Assembly (NCBI GenBank): GCA_021852245.1
Contig: JAJZNY010000221.1
Span: 1 to 16,228 of the forward strand
Length of the DNA stretch: 16,228 nt
Reading direction: 5' to 3'
Source: Planctomycetota bacterium
GTDB lineage: Bacteria; Planctomycetota; Phycisphaerae; WQYP01
Positions 7,549 through 14,423 of the stretch are shown one piece after another. Within the stretch, counting starts at the first letter, position 1, and the number at the start of each line of letters is the position of its first letter. Both the position numbers and the translations under genes were made by a program. A model generated the notes under the pieces. That model saw only the letters and a list, made by a program, of their open reading frames with translations, had not been told where the DNA came from and did no database searches.

Positions 7549-8418
7549 ATGGATTATCTGTTGCACGCCCTTGATTCCGCCCGGTACCGGAAAGATTCCC
7601 CGGGTGCCGCGAGCCCGTCGGACAGTCTGAGTGTTCGGCCGGCGACCTGCAAAACGCCCGAAAGCGGGAGCGAAGTTGCCGATGCGATTATTATTTCTGA
7701 TCTGCATCTCGGAAGTGAAAACTCCCAGGCCAGATTGATCACGCAGTTTCTTGAATCGCTGATCGATCAGACCCTGCGTACAAGGCGGCTGATCATCAAC
7801 GGCGATGTTTTTGATTCCATCGATTTTCGGCGGCTCAAGAAAACACACTGGAAAGTCCTCTCCACCCTGCGGCACCTTTCCGATAAGGTGGAAGTCATCT
7901 GGACCTGCGGCAACCATGACGGGCCGGCGGAAATTGTTTCGCATCTGCTCGGTGTGGAAGTGCATGAAGAATATATTTTCCATTCCGGCGATCGGCGGAT
8001 CATGGTGCTTCACGGCCACCGGTTTGATGATTTCATTGATGACCATCCGGTGCTGACATGGATCGCGGATGTGGCATACAACACGCTGCAGAAGATAGAC
8101 CGCCGACATTACGTGGCGCGACTGGCCAAGTCGAGATCCAAGACATTTCTTCACTGCCTCGAAAAGGTTGAACATCGATCTACAGCCCACGCCCGCCATC
8201 GCCACTGTAATGTGGTGATCTGCGGCCATACGCATCACGCCGTGAACAAATGCTTCGGAGATGTCCGCTACGTGAACAGCGGTTGCTGGACCGAACTGCC
8301 TGCCACGTGGCTGGCCGTCTGCGACGGGGAAGTCCGGATACATAAATATCATCCGGCGGCATCGATCAAAGCGACCCTGATGCCCCTTGAAGATCGGGCG
8401 CTCGCCGTCGCCGGATAG
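7549..8418 (+). CDS. LpxH-like calcineurin-type metallophosphoesterase (UDP-2,3-diacylglucosamine diphosphatase family)
   Basis: All metal-binding motifs of the binuclear phosphoesterases are present in order in this 289-aa protein: Asp51-x-His53 in ISDLHLGS, Gly85-Asp86 in NGDVFDS, Gly121-Asn-His-Asp124, His155-x-His157 in LHGHRFDDF, and Gly226-His-Thr-His229. The helical insertion between about 165 and 210 (WIADVAYNTLQKIDRRHYVA) is typical of the LpxH/LpxH-like group that hydrolyses UDP-diacylglucosamine in lipid A synthesis. An actual lipid A role is likely but not proven, since related enzymes act on other diphosphates. The first 44 residues are a polar, non-conserved extension. The ATG at 7549 has only a weak GGTGG before it, so a downstream start is possible. 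It lies 194 bases after ftsH on the same strand and converges with the regulator gene. Confidence 0.82.
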   Translation: MDYLLHALDSARYRKDSPGAASPSDSLSVRPATCKTPESGSEVADAIIISDLHLGSENSQARLITQFLESLIDQTLRTRRLIINGDVFDSIDFRRLKKTHWKVLSTLRHLSDKVEVIWTCGNHDGPAEIVSHLLGVEVHEEYIFHSGDRRIMVLHGHRFDDFIDDHPVLTWIADVAYNTLQKIDRRHYVARLAKSRSKTFLHCLEKVEHRSTAHARHRHCNVVICGHTHHAVNKCFGDVRYVNSGCWTELPATWLAVCDGEVRIHKYHPAASIKATLMPLEDRALAVAG

Positions 8419-8462
8419 CATCGGTGCCGCAACTGACTTGTGCACGATGGGGGAGGCATCGA

Positions 8463-8477
8463 GGCGGGCTTTCCGCC
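8463..8477. terminator. Weak hairpin between convergent genes
   Basis: GGCGG (8463-8467) and CCGCC (8473-8477) form a five-pair stem with a five-base loop, between the stops of the phosphoesterase (plus) and the regulator (minus). There is no T run on either side, so intrinsic termination is doubtful. Confidence 0.2.
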
Positions 8478-8605
8478 CGGAGACAGTGCCACTCGCCGAC
8501 CATCGGCCAATTCATCGCCACGATTTGCCAACCGCTGTATGACGCCGCTGAATTGGCGGACTGTGATGATGTCGGGCTTCGCCGCAGCGAATGATAAAGT
8601 CGATA

Positions 8606-10309
8606 TCAGTCGAAGTTGCGGGGAATCTGCAGCGCCTGCGCGACCGCCCGCATGAGGGTTTTGATGGTGAAGGGCTTGAGCATGATGGCAGCAAGCCCGT
8701 CCTGACGGGCGCGAAGGATGCTGTGGTTGCGGTCATAACCGAACGCGGTCATGAGAATCACCGGCGGGCGATGTCCGAGCTGTTGGGCGGCATGGAATAT
8801 TTCATAACCATCGTGGTCGGGCATTCGGATATCGGAGATCACCAGATCATAACGCGCTTCTCCCGCCAGAAAGGCGCAGGCCTGCGCCCCGTTTTCCGCG
8901 GTGTCCACATGAGCGCCCGCCCGTTTGAGTACCGCCCGCAGCGTATCGCAGATGACGGGCGTGTCGTCCGCCACCAGAATACGCCTGCCTGAGAGGAACA
9001 AATCGTTCTCACCGGGGCGAGCCCGCTCGTCCGTCCCCAGAAGAATCTGCTGGCCCTGACTCACCGCCTTGAGAGATGCCCGGATTCGCTTGAGATTGGC
9101 CGTGATGTTTGCGAGCCGATTCTGCACGCTGCCGTCGGAGATCATTTCGTCGGAAATTTGATCAATATCGGCAGCGATGTCATTGAGCGGGCCGGCCACC
9201 TCGCAGGCCAGATCCTCCGCAAGCCGACCGCTGGTGGTGTAGCGTTCCACCACCAGCAGATCGAGGATATTCAGAGCGACGGCCACATAGCGGCCGAAGA
9301 TTTCCGCAAACTGCCGATCATCCTCGGTGAAAAAACCGTAGTCATTGGATTCGATATTGAAAACCCCGATCGTCCGGTCATGGAGCATGAGCGGAACGGT
9401 GAGGCTGCTGTGGGCCATGTCCAGGCCCGGCACATAGCGAGGGTCGCGTGTGACATCCGGCGAGATATACGATCGGCCGGTTGCGGCGACATAGCCGGAA
9501 ATGCCGTTTCCCTCGGGCACGGCAAAGAGTTCCACCATGGCGGCCTGTTCCGGCATGCCCACGGAGATGACCGGTTCGAGTTTATTGGTATTCCGGTCAA
9601 CCAGGCGGATATTGAAATGGTCGAAGTGCATGAGTTGACGGCAGAATTTAATAATTTTATCTTCCAGCAGCCGGATGCGTTCAACCACGTTGAGTCGGCT
9701 GATGGCATCACCCTCCAGACGCACCAGCTCCCGTCCGGCCAGATCGATGGCGTCAAGCTTCTGCTGCAGGCGGCGCGAGTTGGTGGCGTCCCAGCAGATC
9801 GCCACGACATATCGAAACTGCCGGGCGGCATCAAGCACTGCCGAGCAGACCACTTCAAAATACTGCGTGTCGTCGATGGTGATGGAGTATTTTTTCACCC
9901 GCAGGGGTTCCGTTGCAGACCGCCCCGCCGCAGCGGCGGCAAATCCCCCGGCCGCATCAACGCAGACATGCCGGATGCGATCAACGGCATCCGCTTTCCA
10001 GTGCTTCATCCTCGCGTTGGACCAGACGATCCGCCCCTGCGGGTTCACGAGGCAGACCCCCTCGCCGATGGTATCAAGAATAAGCCGCGTCTGCATGTCG
10101 GCGAGCGATCGTTCAACCGCCAGAAAATCGCCCGATTGGGAAATGATGGCGTCAAAGGCACCGGTGCCGATGGCAAGCATCGCCTCGTCGAGGTTTTCAA
10201 CCACCGTCGGATTGCAGTTCTGCTGGCGCAGTGCCGTGACCACGGGCTCCGCCCAATGACGGGAACCGGCAAGTACCAAGATCTTCTCGAAGCGTGTTGC
10301 GTCGGCCAT
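8606..10309 (-). CDS. PAS-GAF sensory protein with C-terminal receiver domain; degenerate hybrid kinase
   Basis: A soluble 567-aa signalling protein. Residues 1-65 resemble a receiver fold without its phosphorylation site (AFDAIISQSGDF, where an Asp would be expected). Residues 70-185 look like a PAS domain (LILDTIGEGVCLVNPQGRIV), and about 200-350 a GAF domain (ISGYVAATGRSYISPDV, SSLTVPLMLHDRTIGVFNIE). Residues 360-420 resemble a histidine-kinase dimerisation hairpin, but the H-box reads LACEVAGPLNDI, with Cys369 where the phosphorylated His belongs, and no HATPase domain follows. Residues 443-560 are an intact receiver: Asp448-449, phospho-acceptor Asp493 (ISDIRMP), Thr521, Lys545 (LKPF). 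It probably acts as a response regulator phosphorylated by another kinase, with PAS/GAF sensing. The ATG has GAGGAA five bases upstream and a TATAAT box behind it. No output DNA-binding domain is present. Confidence 0.88.
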   Translation of the reverse strand: MADATRFEKILVLAGSRHWAEPVVTALRQQNCNPTVVENLDEAMLAIGTGAFDAIISQSGDFLAVERSLADMQTRLILDTIGEGVCLVNPQGRIVWSNARMKHWKADAVDRIRHVCVDAAGGFAAAAAGRSATEPLRVKKYSITIDDTQYFEVVCSAVLDAARQFRYVVAICWDATNSRRLQQKLDAIDLAGRELVRLEGDAISRLNVVERIRLLEDKIIKFCRQLMHFDHFNIRLVDRNTNKLEPVISVGMPEQAAMVELFAVPEGNGISGYVAATGRSYISPDVTRDPRYVPGLDMAHSSLTVPLMLHDRTIGVFNIESNDYGFFTEDDRQFAEIFGRYVAVALNILDLLVVERYTTSGRLAEDLACEVAGPLNDIAADIDQISDEMISDGSVQNRLANITANLKRIRASLKAVSQGQQILLGTDERARPGENDLFLSGRRILVADDTPVICDTLRAVLKRAGAHVDTAENGAQACAFLAGEARYDLVISDIRMPDHDGYEIFHAAQQLGHRPPVILMTAFGYDRNHSILRARQDGLAAIMLKPFTIKTLMRAVAQALQIPRNFD

Positions 10310-10332
10310 CGAGTTCCTCTTCTTCTCATGCG

Positions 10333-10338
10333 ATTATA
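10333..10338 (-). promoter_or_regulatory. Perfect -10 box (TATAAT) of the PAS-GAF-receiver gene
   Basis: TATAAT on the minus strand 24 bases before the ATG gives a transcript start near 10326 and a leader of about 17 bases that just accommodates the GAGGAA ribosome-binding site. No recognisable TTGACA lies 16-18 bases further upstream, so an activator or a different sigma factor may be involved. Confidence 0.45.
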
Positions 10339-10755
10339 CCGCATCTTGAGCCGATTTCTTCGGGCAGAGGTGTGTTATCACTCATCGGCACCGGATATCA
10401 AGGTTCGATAACTTTTCCGGTCAACTCGGGAATTGCGAATGTCGCCAACCGTTCAGGCCGGTGGCGAACCCCTGAAATATGCCGCAAGCAGGTTGCTCTG
10501 ACCCGATTATGATCCACCTGAAAATGCCTCGCGCGCCGTTATACTGGCACCACCAACGCCCGTCGTTTGATTCCGCCTGCACCCATGTAGCGGCCGTATT
10601 GCCACCGATTTGTCGGCGGCATATTTCACGCGGAGTTCGAGATGGGCAGATCTCACACGAACGTACTCAGAGGTTCTTGTACAAATGCGTTTCAGCGTAC
10701 CACCCTTTTTGAGGTTCTGTAGATTCAATTTGATCTTATTTTTCACCGCAGGGGA

Positions 10756-10882
10756 CGGGCGGCGCCGCCGACAGAAGGGGGAAAGTAGAAAGTGGAAAGG
10801 TGAGCATGCATGGGTCGTGCGAGGCACGACGGTAAGTGCTTTTTTCCACCGCAGGGGACGCAGGGGGACGCAGAGGCTCCGG
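10756..10882 (+). repeat. Dispersed repeat, left-half copy (copy A)
   Basis: Starts with the perfect palindrome GGCGGCGCCGCC, continues with gaaagtagaaagt, then a 43-base segment (10798-10840) identical to 12057-12099. That segment holds the hairpin GTCGTGC-GAG-GCACGAC (10814-10830). It ends in a T run and a cgcag-type track (caccgcaggggacgcag). It resembles REP/small palindromic intergenic elements. The right half present in copies B, C and D is absent here. Confidence 0.75.
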
Positions 10883-11080
10883 CACTTGGGCGGCTCGCGC
10901 CATCGAACCGTCTCCGCGATCTCCGCGCCTCCGCGCGAGATACTGAATCACGCTGTCGCGTGGTGTCATCCGTTTTTTTATCACGCGAAGAATGAAAGGC
11001 ACTAAGATTTTTGCATTAAATCCTTACGCTTTTCCGTACCCTCCCCTGCGCCATGCGGCCATGATTTTATTTCATTTTTT

Positions 11081-11240
11081 ACCGCAGAGGGCGCAGTGGA
11101 ACGCAGAGGTTGGGGTTACCGAGGCTGCGGGCCAGCAATCGCGACGATAACCCGGCCTCAAAATGGAATTTACAATGAAAATATAACGCCGGGGCGATGC
11201 TCGGAAGTTGCCGCCTGATTGCATCCATCCACGGCGTTTA
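11081..11240 (+). repeat. Dispersed repeat, right-half copy (copy C)
   Basis: Begins at accgcagagggcgcag after a T run and aligns through gcgacgataacccggcctca and cctgattgcatccatcc to the end of copy B (12106-12265). The two share long identical runs interrupted by substitutions. The upstream palindromic half found at 12011 and 10756 is missing. Same orientation as the other copies. No credible protein frame is conserved between copies. Confidence 0.75.
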
Positions 11241-11302
11241 ACAGCATTTGACCGCAGCCCACACCCCTTTTTTAACAGGCGGCTGTCCATAACATCTGAT
11301 AT

Positions 11303-11566
11303 TTACGCCGGAGTCTTGCCAGAGCCTGCGGCTATGCGATCATATAGTGCGTCGGGAGCCAAATCGGCCCCGTTTGGCCAACACACCACGCCAAACTCAT
11401 CCACATATACCTGGGCAAAAAGTTTCTCACTGCGCAGTGGCTCAAATACCTCCCCAAATAATCGGCTCGACAAATCCACGTCGCCCCGGAGGCCATCTTC
11501 AAACTCGACCTCGAGCCTGAAGCCGGAGATCGCACGTGCAAGTTTTACTCTTTTATTGTTGTCCAT
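11303..11566 (-). CDS. DUF2442 domain protein
   Basis: An 87-aa protein that fits the DUF2442 family in length and pattern: a strand-rich N-terminal part (FRLEVEFEDGLRGDVDLSS), the central EVFEPLRSEKLFAQVYVD, then the signature WPNGADLAPDALYD near the end. The molecular function of DUF2442 is not established; members are often encoded next to DUF4160 proteins, and the pair is suspected of being toxin-antitoxin-like. Here it starts six bases after the stop of the (frameshifted) DUF4160 frame, and its GGAG ribosome-binding site lies inside the last codons of that frame, so the two are translationally linked. It lies between repeat copies C and B. The frame is intact. Confidence 0.85.
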   Translation of the reverse strand: MDNNKRVKLARAISGFRLEVEFEDGLRGDVDLSSRLFGEVFEPLRSEKLFAQVYVDEFGVVCWPNGADLAPDALYDRIAAGSGKTPA

Positions 11567-11572
11567 CGCTGA

Positions 11573-11834
11573 TTACTCCAGTGGATCGATCTGCCTCAGT
11601 GGTTTGTGTTCTACCGCCAAAGCCCAGTCAGTCGACAGTTCCTGCCGGTGCAAGGCCGCCCACTCAAAGCACCATCGCTATGGCCCTTCGCGGCAGACGG
11701 CCATCGCGAACTTCCAGCGTATCAATCAGGACCACAACTGAATGTTCCTGATAGTAGGCGTGAAAATGAGGTGGGGCATGATCATCGTAGTACATCCGGA
11801 TGATGATCCCAAAAAATAAGCTGATGGTCGGCAT
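11573..11834 (-). pseudogene. DUF4160 protein interrupted by a +1 frameshift at CTT TGA
   Basis: The first 56 codons encode a typical DUF4160 N terminus (MPTISLFFGIIIRMYYDDHA, then PPHFHAYYQEHS and LEVRDGRLPRRA). The frame then stops at TGA (11666-11664). Skipping one base at CTT-T-GAG restores 30 more codons (EWAALHRQELSTDW, then EHKPLRQIDPLE) that end at TAA 11573-11575, exactly where the family normally ends. The full product would be 86 aa. Either this is a one-base insertion that kills the gene, or a programmed frameshift: CUU UGA is the prfB slip site, although no purine-rich stimulator sits at the prfB spacing. The start is the ATG at 11834, not an in-frame extension to 11915. A TAAAAT box at 11919-11914 could serve as promoter. 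The function of DUF4160 is not established. Confidence 0.75.
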
Positions 11835-12010
11835 TATGTCGAATCCACAATCTTCAGTTGCCATCCTGCGAAGACGCCCTGCCCGGACCGGCCAACGCAA
11901 AGACAGCGAAGACATTTTACCCCATTCTCAAAAATGCCTACAAATGCCCTGATACCGTTTATTGGAAGCTCTGCGATCCCGCCGGGACACCCGATCGGGT
12001 CGCGGAAGGC

Positions 12011-12265
12011 CGGTGGGCCGGCTGCGCCGGCAGAAAGGCGAAAGTAGAAAGTAGACAGGTGAGCATGCATGGGTCGTGCGAGGCACGACGGTAAGTGCTC
12101 TTTTTACCGCAGGGTACGCAGGCGAACGCAGAGGTTCAGGTTACTGGGGCCGTGGGCCAGCGATCGCGACGATAACCCGGCCTCAAAATGGAACCGATGC
12201 CAAAATGATAACGCGCCGGAATGGCGAGCGAATGCCCCCGCCTGATTGCATCCATTCATGGCTTT
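12011..12265 (+). repeat. Dispersed repeat, full-length copy (copy B)
   Basis: The most complete copy, about 255 bases. Its left half has a GCCGGC-TGC-GCCGGC hairpin near 12018-12032, gaaagtagaaagt, and the 43-base segment 12057-12099 identical to 10798-10840, with the seven-pair hairpin GTCGTGC/GCACGAC (12073-12089). Its right half (12106-12265) matches 11081-11240, and its last 90 bases or so match 13643-13743. It separates the DUF4160/DUF2442 cassette from the membrane-protein cassette. The 175 bases before it (11835-12010) contain no supported gene. Confidence 0.78.
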
Positions 12266-12301
12266 GGGCAGTGGCCCAAGCCCCTTCCTTCGTGGCCGTC
12301 C

Positions 12302-13183
12302 CTAGTACTCTTGCCTCCGGGCAACTCCTGCGAATAACCCCCGCATTCGCCGGGCGAAAAACAGGATGCAGATCACGAGGATCACAATAATAGTGCACAC
12401 GACCTGTGACAATCTCCGGTCCCGCTCTCGCTTGGCAGCCTGGAGTCGCCGACCTATGGAAGCAGATGCCGCAGCAAGTTTCTCCGCCCGTTTTCCAGCG
12501 GCGAGGAGTTCACCGGCGCCGCTATGGCGCGCCATGAGCGTGTTGATCTGATCCTGGGCATTGGATAGCCGTGTCAAGGAGGCTTCGTTTATTGCCGTGT
12601 CGTGATCGAGCCTCCGCTGCGCCGGATACAGCCGCACAGCCAAAAACAGGACCAACGCAAGCGCCGCTATGACAGACACGAGGAAATAAAACCGTCGGTA
12701 TCGGTGGTCGAACCGAGGCCAACGGGAGATTTTGGCCTGTGTTGGCGTTCTCGGCCTCGGATTACGCGGTGAAAGCAGCCAAACTAACCGGACCGCAGCC
12801 AACTGCAAGCCAACCCAGGCCGCGAAGGCCATTATGGCAAAAATGCTCAGTTGGCCATGCGGGAAAAATATCAGCCCGAAAAAAACGCTTATTTGCCCGT
12901 CCATTAGCATGGAAAGGCTGACGTTCGGTGACGAAAATATCCATACGCCGAGCAAATAGGTGAAAAATAGCGAGCAACAGATGGGCAGAACAAAGGCCGA
13001 CAGCCGAGGGTGCCCCTTTATTGCCCTCGACAGGCCGCGACGTAATGGTGCAACAACAGTCACGATAAGCGCGATTATGACCGAGCAGGCAATGATCCAG
13101 AAAACCGACCACAGGAGAAAACCCCTGTAGTGCCCTGCGGAAATGGCGGCTCCTTGATTGACCAGATAGAAAATGTGATCCAA
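12302..13183 (-). CDS. Membrane protein with a coiled-coil/charged segment between its last two helices
   Basis: An unrecognised 293-aa protein. Hydrophobic helices lie near 22-46, 62-84, 112-137 and 165-187, with a possible further one near 97-108. A long charged, heptad-like soluble stretch then runs from about 190 to 258 (NAQDQINTLMARH, EKLAAASASIGRRLQAAKRE), followed by a final helix at 260-277 and a basic tail (FFARRMRG). The start is TTG at 13183, supported by GAGGA seven bases before it; no nearby ATG competes. It lies 64 bases downstream of an orphan rhs tail on the same strand, the usual position of an immunity gene, and between repeat copies B and D. Immunity to a membrane-acting toxin is possible but only by position. 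Confidence 0.68.
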   Translation of the reverse strand: MDHIFYLVNQGAAISAGHYRGFLLWSVFWIIACSVIIALIVTVVAPLRRGLSRAIKGHPRLSAFVLPICCSLFFTYLLGVWIFSSPNVSLSMLMDGQISVFFGLIFFPHGQLSIFAIMAFAAWVGLQLAAVRLVWLLSPRNPRPRTPTQAKISRWPRFDHRYRRFYFLVSVIAALALVLFLAVRLYPAQRRLDHDTAINEASLTRLSNAQDQINTLMARHSGAGELLAAGKRAEKLAAASASIGRRLQAAKRERDRRLSQVVCTIIVILVICILFFARRMRGLFAGVARRQEY

Positions 13184-13247
13184 TGCGTATTCCTCACTGA
13201 CGGTGTGATCGGTGGCGGCAACTGAGCGTTTCAGGGCCTGTCAACCG

Positions 13248-13472
13248 TTAACCCAGATCGTACCTCAACCCGCATTTGCATTTACAGCTTGCCAGGGCCT
13301 TCGTGTAGCCCCTGAGCGCAGACGCAACACGGGCGGCATAAAGCGCTCTGGTCATTGGGGTATAGTAATCTGAAAGCGGGCCTGCCCTCGTATACGCAGC
13401 AACGAGCGCTTTACTAATTGCCGACAGGACATCGTAGGCGGCGCCAAGCCCTGACGCCGCACCGTCTGACAC
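13248..13472 (-). pseudogene. Probable Rhs tail remnant (74 codons), out of frame with the rhs core fragment
   Basis: An open frame of 74 codons from GTG with a stop codon directly before it. The residues are protein-like: Ala-rich amphipathic helices (GLGAAYDVLSAISKALVAAY, RALYAARVASALRGYTKALA) ending in a cysteine cluster CKCKCG. It overlaps the end of the rhs core fragment in another frame, and no ribosome-binding site is evident. It is therefore best read as the segment that once followed the core in an Rhs protein, disconnected by a small deletion or frameshift. I do not recognise a toxin domain. A short independent gene starting at the GTG is the alternative. Confidence 0.42.
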
Positions 13473-13650
13473 TCATATGGGAAGCGATCATCCACCGGCC
13501 AAGCGTCGGCGAATAATCGCGGAAGCGTTCATAGTACAGCCCCGTCGCCGCGTCCAGCGTCATCCCCTGATACAGATTATTCACCAGCGGCTGCGTCCGG
13601 CGGCGAATCGTCTCTGCGTTGCGCGTCAATTCATTATTGGCTGCGACCAT
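13414..13650 (-). pseudogene. Orphan rhs core fragment
   Basis: Codons 19-53 of this frame read as the end of an Rhs core (PLVNNLYQGMTLDAATGLYY, then ERFRDYSPTLGRW), finishing at 13492. After the Trp the expected DPLQYINGADTYQF continuation is replaced by unrelated residues in this frame. Bases 13553-13596 are identical over 44 positions to 16126-16169 in the Rhs gene at the window edge, so the fragment is a recent duplicate or recombination product. The 18 codons before the homology have no Rhs character and run into repeat copy D. It is not a functional gene by itself; it marks a displaced rhs tip module as known from Rhs loci. Confidence 0.75.
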
Positions 13651-13743
13651 ACCACGGCCTCAAGATGGAATTCATGCCAAAATCATAACGCGCCGGGGCG
13701 GGGCGCGGAAGTTGCCGCCTGATTGCAGCCATCCACGGCGTTT
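13643..13743 (+). repeat. Dispersed repeat, right-end copy (copy D)
   Basis: Matches the last 100 bases or so of copies B and C, from gcgaccataccacggcctca to catccacggcgttt, in the same orientation. It abuts the orphan rhs fragment, so the junction between rhs sequence and repeat lies near 13596-13645. Confidence 0.7.
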
Positions 13744-14423
13744 GGCCGCGGCGCGTTGGATAATCGCCTTGGCTGCTGGCCCACAGCAAAACTTATGGGT
13801 AATTGAAAGCTTCGCCGGACGTTTACGCATGGAACCCAGAAGAACCCACGAAAAAACCTTGGGTTCCTCGTAAGTGCTGGCAAAACAGGAAGATACAAAA
13901 ATCTGGGTTCCAACTCTTTTATCCTGCCTTCCATTTTTAATTCGTTTCTCATGGCCATTTCTATTTCAACTCATTTGCGTTTGTCATTACAAAAGTAATT
14001 AAAGACAAATATTCCTAGCGGAACCCGAATATCAAGTTGGGGATCCTTGGAGAGCGTGCGGATAGCCTGCCCGCAGGACCGGAAACAAGGCGCACAGTGG
14101 CGTTATCATGGAAATTAGCATCCCTGCAATTCGCTGGGCCACCACACCAGCGAAACGACATTTCGTTCAACACGCAAATTCTGATCCGCCAGCGGGGGAA
14201 CGCCATGCAACTTTTTACTATCTCATTTCCGCGTCCCTTTTTCCTGCTCGCCCATGAAATCGGTGAATGTCGCCCTTTCGTGTCCCTCCATTTGCCGCTT
14301 CACCGCCCGTCATTTCCGCGCCCGTCCGTCGAATCGGTGGATGTCACCCCTTCGGTGTCCCGGAGAGAACATCGGATGCAATGGATTCGGAGCTTAAGTT
14401 AATGAAATTCGTGCCTATCCCTA
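13744..14423. other. Non-coding stretch with short inverted and direct repeats
   Basis: No supported gene in about 680 bases. It holds GGAACCCA (13831-13838) opposite two copies of TGGGTTCC (13860-13867 and 13904-13911). It also has an AT-rich stem-loop at 13980-14009 (TTTGTC-ATTAC-AAAA-GTAAT-TAAA-GACAAA) and an imperfect direct repeat at 14223-14286 and 14310-14361. GC content drops clearly around 13910-14030. Confidence 0.5.
14223..14361. repeat. Two-copy imperfect direct repeat
   Basis: Copy 1 (14223-14286) and copy 2 (14310-14361) both open with tcatttccgcg and both end with an aatcggtg-atgtc-ccc-ttcg-gtgtccc block. Copy 2 is shorter by about 12 bases in the middle. On the minus strand the blocks read as gggacac...gacat-caccgatt, a style common in REP-type intergenic repeats. 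No transposase is nearby. Confidence 0.5.

Larger units (their letters stand above)
10339..11302. other. Long non-coding stretch with dispersed repeats
   Basis: About 960 bases without a supported gene. From 10340 to 10740 I see nothing beyond short unsupported frames. From 10756 onward it is repeat material: the palindrome-containing element at 10756-10882, a GC-rich continuation with alternating cgcagagg/ctccgcg tracts to about 10935, a weak CACGC/GCGTG hairpin with a T run ten bases further on (10949-10979), and the second repeat copy at 11081-11240. The change in texture at about 10740 marks the left edge of the accessory island. Confidence 0.5.

Noticed and set aside
7504..8445. A 313-codon minus-strand frame over the phosphoesterase gene
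   Set aside because: Longer than the real gene, but the plus strand carries all five metal-binding motifs in order and the minus product has none of a known family.
10371..10404. Plus-strand residues RGVLSLIGTGYQGS resembling GILTLIGTG of the Rhs tail
   Set aside because: Very short match in a frame with no start signals and on the opposite strand; most likely chance.
9158..10411. A 417-codon plus-strand frame over the PAS-GAF-receiver gene
   Set aside because: Antisense shadow; the minus strand has domains, ribosome-binding site and -10 box.
11081..12265. Repeat copies as integron attC sites, since they bracket small cassettes
   Set aside because: No paired RYYYAAC/GTTRRRY core sites at the two ends of the copies and no integrase in the window; GTTTAAC at 11236-11242 is isolated.
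13683..13958. A 91-codon minus-strand frame across repeat copy D
   Set aside because: It crosses repeat and palindrome sequence, has no ribosome-binding site, and its residues are not protein-like.
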